DNA of 8,545 nucleotides, taken from contig JAUWNZ010000042.1 of assembly GCA_030612385.1 (NCBI GenBank), positions 1-8,545 of the forward strand, read 5' to 3'. The stretch comes from Pseudomonadota bacterium. GTDB lineage: Bacteria > Desulfobacterota > Syntrophia > Syntrophales > JADFWA01. Shown here piece by piece: positions 6,215 through 8,545 of the stretch. Positions within the stretch are counted from its first letter, which is position 1, and every line of letters starts with the position of its first letter. The notes under the pieces were generated by a model, which was given only the letters and a program-made list of their open reading frames with translations, made no database searches and was not told the origin of the DNA. Position numbers and translations under genes: made by a program.

Positions 6215-6685
6215 TCACTTTCTCAGTGTAGCCACCAATCTATCCGGTTTGAGCAAAAGATCAAGAGCATCATTTACATCGGAAACGATCACATCAGAGG
6301 CCATTACCGCATCTACCGATGCTCCTTCACTTCCCAATATCCCAATTCCAATCAGGGATTCTCTCAGCATAAGAACATCATTGGAACCGTTTCCTATCGA
6401 TATGGTCTCCCTTTCTCCTAACTTCCTGATAAATTCGAGTTTCTGGATGCCTCCAGCGCTCTTTTTTAGTTTGCACAATCTTACATTTAAATTCCCTGTC
6501 ACTCTCTCAGCGCTATGCATGGTGTCAGAAGTAACAATAAAAATATCGAGCAACAGACTTAATCGATCGAGCCTTTCCTTTACTCCCTCAATTATTATCC
6601 CGTCCAGGGCAATGGTGCCGTTCAGATCCAAAATCAGATGTTTTACTTTTAATTTTCCTACACCGGGGATCGCAATTTCTATCAT
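6215..6685 (-). CDS. Small HAD-superfamily hydrolase, soluble P-type-ATPase-like (COG4087 type)
   Basis: This 156-residue protein is close to a bare HAD core. Motif I is LILDLNGT, with the likely nucleophile Asp20. The usual second Asp (DxD) is Asn22, as in the DxNGT version of this group. Motif II is VTSDT (Thr52 or Ser53), the motif III lysine is probably Lys82, and motif IV is GNGSNDVLML (98-107) with Asp103 for Mg2+. There is no cap insertion, membrane helix or signal peptide, so it should be cytoplasmic. The family is annotated as soluble P-type ATPase or ATPase P; its substrate is unknown to me. The N-terminus MIEIAIPGVGKL fits the family and supports the ATG at 6685. No Shine-Dalgarno is visible upstream: only nine bases separate the ATG from the end of an R1 element, so native control sequence has probably been replaced. 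The gene is downstream of dnaK but separated by a terminator and ~480 bases of repeats. Confidence 0.86.
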   Translation of the reverse strand: MIEIAIPGVGKLKVKHLILDLNGTIALDGIIIEGVKERLDRLSLLLDIFIVTSDTMHSAERVTGNLNVRLCKLKKSAGGIQKLEFIRKLGERETISIGNGSNDVLMLRESLIGIGILGSEGASVDAVMASDVIVSDVNDALDLLLKPDRLVATLRK

Positions 6686-6702
6686 CTATAAGTATCAACT
6701 CA

Positions 6703-7000
6703 AGTAACTACTCAGGTTCACGGTTCAGAGGTTCACGGTTAAGCTGATGAAAGAAAGGCTCATTTCCAGATGAATGCGGAGTTCCTCTTTAGGGGGGTAT
6801 GCCATATGCTCCCCCGGTTCTTGCGATACGCAAACTGTTTTGCACGGAAGTTTGTAGGGTGGATTAAGCAGAGCGAATCCACCGAAAACTCTAATCGCTT
6901 AGGTGGATTCGTCTCTCACGCTCCTTAATCCACCATACGAACTGGATGCGACCAACCGTTGAACCGTTGAACCGTGAACCTGACAACCTGAGTAGTTACT
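6703..7000. mobile_element. R2: 298-bp palindromic element inserted in R1-C, flanked by AACTCA duplications
   Basis: The ends are AGTAACTACTCAGGTT (6703-6718) and its perfect complement AACCTGAGTAGTTACT (6985-7000). The inverted similarity continues inward through GTTCACGGTTCA (6716-6727) against TGAACCGTGAAC (6968-6979), with a four-base offset. AACTCA stands on both sides (6697-6702 and 7001-7006), as expected for a six-base target duplication. Removing R2 with one AACTCA restores an R1 terminus. The interior has further hairpins: TTGCGATACGCAA at 6821-6833 and the GGTGGATT cluster at 6858-6934. No protein-like frame is present, so movement would need a transposase in trans. Confidence 0.72.
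6858..6934. repeat. Nested GGTGGATT palindrome inside R2
   Basis: GGTGGATTAAG (6858-6868) pairs perfectly with CTTAATCCACC (6924-6934), and GAATCCACC (6875-6883) with GGTGGATTC (6902-6910). The four copies alternate in orientation, so they can form one long stem or two short neighbouring hairpins. Similar GTAGGGTGGATTAAG words occur as dispersed repeats in many bacteria; that is recalled, not shown here. Confidence 0.65.
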
Positions 7001-7082
7001 AACTCAATAAATAGGGGGATTACCGTTCGGCTGAGTTCACGCCGAAGCCTTTGCTTGTTCCTCGTTGTTTGTTTGGTATGCA

Positions 7083-7140
7083 TTCCCACGCAGGAACATG
7101 GGAACGAGTAAACTCAAAATTCGAAACCCAAAACTCAAAA
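7083..7140. repeat. Short hairpin and AAACTCAAAA direct repeat between R1-C and the dnaK terminator
   Basis: TTCCCA (7083-7088) pairs with TGGGAA (7099-7104) around a 10-base loop containing CGCAGG. AAACTCAAAA occurs at 7110-7119 and again at 7131-7140, separated by TTCGAAACCCA. No gene is visible. Read from the minus strand this stretch gives the T-rich tail after the dnaK hairpin. Confidence 0.45.
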
Positions 7141-7144
7141 CCGT

Positions 7145-7169
7145 GCCTGAACGAGGTTTTCGTTCAGGC
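7145..7169 (-). terminator. Hairpin terminator after dnaK
   Basis: GCCTGAACGA (7145-7154) and TCGTTCAGGC (7160-7169) form a perfect 10-bp stem with a five-base loop, starting two bases after the dnaK stop codon. On the minus strand the stem is followed by ACGGTTTTGAGTTTTGGGTTT, which is T-rich but interrupted. A rho-independent terminator or 3' stability hairpin is likely. Confidence 0.7.
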
Positions 7170-7170
7170 G

Positions 7171-8545
7171 CTACTTAACCTCTTCAAAGTCCGCATCCAC
7201 AACATCCTCGTCTTTCTTTTCGGACTCCTCTCTTTCTTTCTCTTCCGGGCCGCCGGCTGCGCCTGCTCCCGCTCCCGCTCCCGCCTGTTGTTCCGTGGAC
7301 GTCTTTGCATACATTGACTCGGCAAGTTTGTGGGATGCCTGGGGAAGTTCTTCCTGAGCAGCCTTGATGGCGCCGACATCGTCACCATCAATGGCTTTCT
7401 TAACTCGGGCAATGGCATCTTCTATTTTTGCCTTTTCCGCCGCGTCTATTTTGTCTCCAAACTCTTTGACATTCTTCTCAACACTGTAAGCGAGAGTATC
7501 TGCCTGATTTTTAGCCTCAATCAGCTCTCTTTTATTTTTATCCTCCTCCGCATGTCCTTCCGCATCTTTTATCAGCTTATCTATTTCCTCTTCAGAAAGG
7601 CCGCTCGAAGATGTAATACTGATACTCTGTTCTTTACCCGTCCCCATATCCTTGGCGGAGACATGAACAATGCCATTGGCGTCGATATCAAATCCAACAT
7701 CTATCTGGGGAACACCACGAGGCGCTGGAGGGATGCCTACAAGCTCAAACCTGCCGAGAGTCCTGTTATCCGCCGCCATGGAACGCTCACCCTGGAGCAC
7801 ATGGATGCTCACCGCCGGCTGATTGTCGGCGGCGGTGGAAAATGTCTGGCTTTTCTTGGTTGGGATTGTCGTATTCTTTTCAATCAGCCTGGTCATAACA
7901 CCGCCCAACGTCTCTATTCCAAGTGAGAGTGGTGTTACATCCAACAGGAGCACATCCTTTACATCACCTGTCAGCACTCCTCCCTGAATTGCCGCTCCTA
8001 CGGCAACAACCTCATCGGGATTAACCCCCTTGTTCGGTTCCTTTCCGAATATCTTCTTAACTCTCTGCTGAACACATGGCATTCGGGTCATCCCTCCTAC
8101 CAGGATAACCTCATCTATATCTTTGGTTGAAAGGCCGGCATCCTTGAGGGCGGTCCTGCAAGGGGGTTCCAGTTTTTCTATCAGGTCTTCTACCAGCATC
8201 TCAAGTTTGGCCCTGGTAAGCTTTATATTCAGATGCTTGGGACCTGAGGCATCAGCGGTAATAAAGGGAAGGTTAACATCGGTCTCCATCGATGTGGAGA
8301 GTTCCATCTTTGCCTTTTCCGCAGCCTCCTTGATTCGCTGAAGGGCCATCCTGTCATTCCTTAAATCTATACCCTGATCTTTTTTGAATTCATTCGCCAG
8401 ATACTCTATCAGCTTCTGGTCAAAGTCTTCACCTCCAAGGTGTGTGTCCCCATTGGTTGCCTTGACTTCAAAGACACCATCACCCAGTTCGAGTATGGAT
8501 ATATCAAAGGTTCCCCCGCCCAGATCAAATACCGCAATCTTTTCA
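7171..8545 (-). CDS. dnaK: Chaperone protein DnaK (Hsp70), 3' part; 5' end outside window
   Basis: DnaK binds exposed hydrophobic segments of unfolded proteins, cycling with DnaJ and GrpE. The window holds 457 residues and the stop. By comparison with E. coli DnaK about 190 N-terminal residues are missing, so the whole would be near 640-650. The frame is open to the window edge and an internal ATG at 8349 is not the start. Visible parts are the phosphate-2 loop [11 protein letters not shown] (4-14), [12 protein letters not shown], the adenosine-site region [10 protein letters not shown], and the interdomain linker [15 protein letters not shown] (from about 197). The substrate-binding beta domain follows ([16 protein letters not shown]), then the helical lid and an AGAGAGAGAAGG linker, ending [13 protein letters not shown], the typical C-terminal tail that contacts partners. 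Reading continues directly into a terminator hairpin. No break or unusual substitution is seen. Confidence 0.97.
   Translation of the reverse strand, partial: EKIAVFDLGGGTFDISILELGDGVFEVKATNGDTHLGGEDFDQKLIEYLANEFKKDQGIDLRNDRMALQRIKEAAEKAKMELSTSMETDVNLPFITADASGPKHLNIKLTRAKLEMLVEDLIEKLEPPCRTALKDAGLSTKDIDEVILVGGMTRMPCVQQRVKKIFGKEPNKGVNPDEVVAVGAAIQGGVLTGDVKDVLLLDVTPLSLGIETLGGVMTRLIEKNTTIPTKKSQTFSTAADNQPAVSIHVLQGERSMAADNRTLGRFELVGIPPAPRGVPQIDVGFDIDANGIVHVSAKDMGTGKEQSISITSSSGLSEEEIDKLIKDAEGHAEEDKNKRELIEAKNQADTLAYSVEKNVKEFGDKIDAAEKAKIEDAIARVKKAIDGDDVGAIKAAQEELPQASHKLAESMYAKTSTEQQAGAGAGAGAAGGPEEKEREESEKKDEDVVDADFEEVK

Larger units (their letters stand above)
6695..7047 (+). mobile_element. R1-C: partial R1 element split by R2
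   Basis: Bases 6695-6702 (TCAACTCA) plus 7007-7020 (ATAAATAGGGGGAT) rebuild an R1 left end with one mismatch to TCAGCTCAATAAATAGGGG, and the match to R1-B continues through GGGGGATTAC. TA precedes it at 6693-6694, as in the other copies. After the end, the sequence jumps to the TTCGGC hairpin module (7024-7047), so most of the arm seen in R1-B is missing. No right terminal repeat is found before dnaK, so the right boundary given is only the last recognisable module. The left end lies nine bases from the HAD start codon. Confidence 0.66.

Noticed and set aside
5925..6421. Two plus-strand open frames of 65 and 100 codons after R1-B
   Set aside because: They translate repeat sequence and antisense of the HAD gene, with no initiation signal and no protein-like composition.
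6162..6707. 181-codon plus-strand open frame over the HAD gene
   Set aside because: It is antisense to a gene with clear HAD motifs and its translation is serine-rich and featureless.
7330..7926. 198-codon plus-strand open frame inside dnaK
   Set aside because: dnaK on the other strand is unmistakable; long antisense frames are common opposite it.
8347..8349. ATG at 8349 (minus) as the start of a short dnaK
   Set aside because: The same frame continues upstream to the window edge with conserved DnaK sequence including the DLGGGTFD motif.

Overview
The window looks like chromosomal DNA from an anaerobic, diderm bacterium. The best guess is a Desulfobacterota-type (deltaproteobacterial) sulfate reducer or relative. 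The inference rests on a single-chain, oxygen-sensitive pyruvate:ferredoxin oxidoreductase, an LptE outer-membrane lipoprotein (so a lipopolysaccharide outer membrane), proteobacterial-type DnaK and S20, and long intergenic spaces full of small palindromic repeats. The sequence does not prove the lineage.

Layout, left to right. Bases 1-343 hold two decayed gene fragments. The first is the N-terminus of a proton-type P-type ATPase broken by a frameshift. The second is unassigned. Bases 382-487 carry a plausible promoter and a strong ribosome binding site for nifJ/por (488-4024, +), which is intact. Bases 4025-4602 are non-coding: a long interrupted palindrome just after nifJ, then a ~294-bp repeat element (called R1-A here). 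lptE (4603-5127, +) and rpsT (5116-5391, -) converge and overlap by 12 bases. Bases 5392-6214 are non-coding again, with an inverted repeat of the 'GCCGCAGAT' kind, a second R1 element (R1-B) in the opposite orientation, and a 'TTTGCG' repeat. A small HAD-family phosphatase-like gene of the soluble P-type-ATPase group follows (6215-6685, -). Bases 6686-7170 hold a third R1 end (R1-C), split by a different ~298-bp palindromic element (R2). A hairpin terminator then precedes the 3' part of dnaK (7171-8545, -), whose 5' end lies outside the window.

The protein genes are ordinary housekeeping genes with no evident shared pathway: pyruvate oxidation, LPS export, the small ribosomal subunit, a phosphatase and a chaperone. 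The unusual content is between them. R1 has 19-bp terminal inverted repeats (TCAGCTCAATAAATAGGGG) next to TA dinucleotides and no coding capacity. Its copies share conserved arms around unrelated, self-complementary cores. R2 has a 16-bp terminal inverted repeat and sits in the R1-C terminus between two copies of AACTCA. Removing R2 and one AACTCA restores an R1 terminus almost perfectly, so the order of insertion can be read from the sequence. R1-A and R1-B face each other across lptE-rpsT and could in principle support inversion of that segment. I see no CRISPR array, tRNA, rRNA, transposase gene or defence system here.
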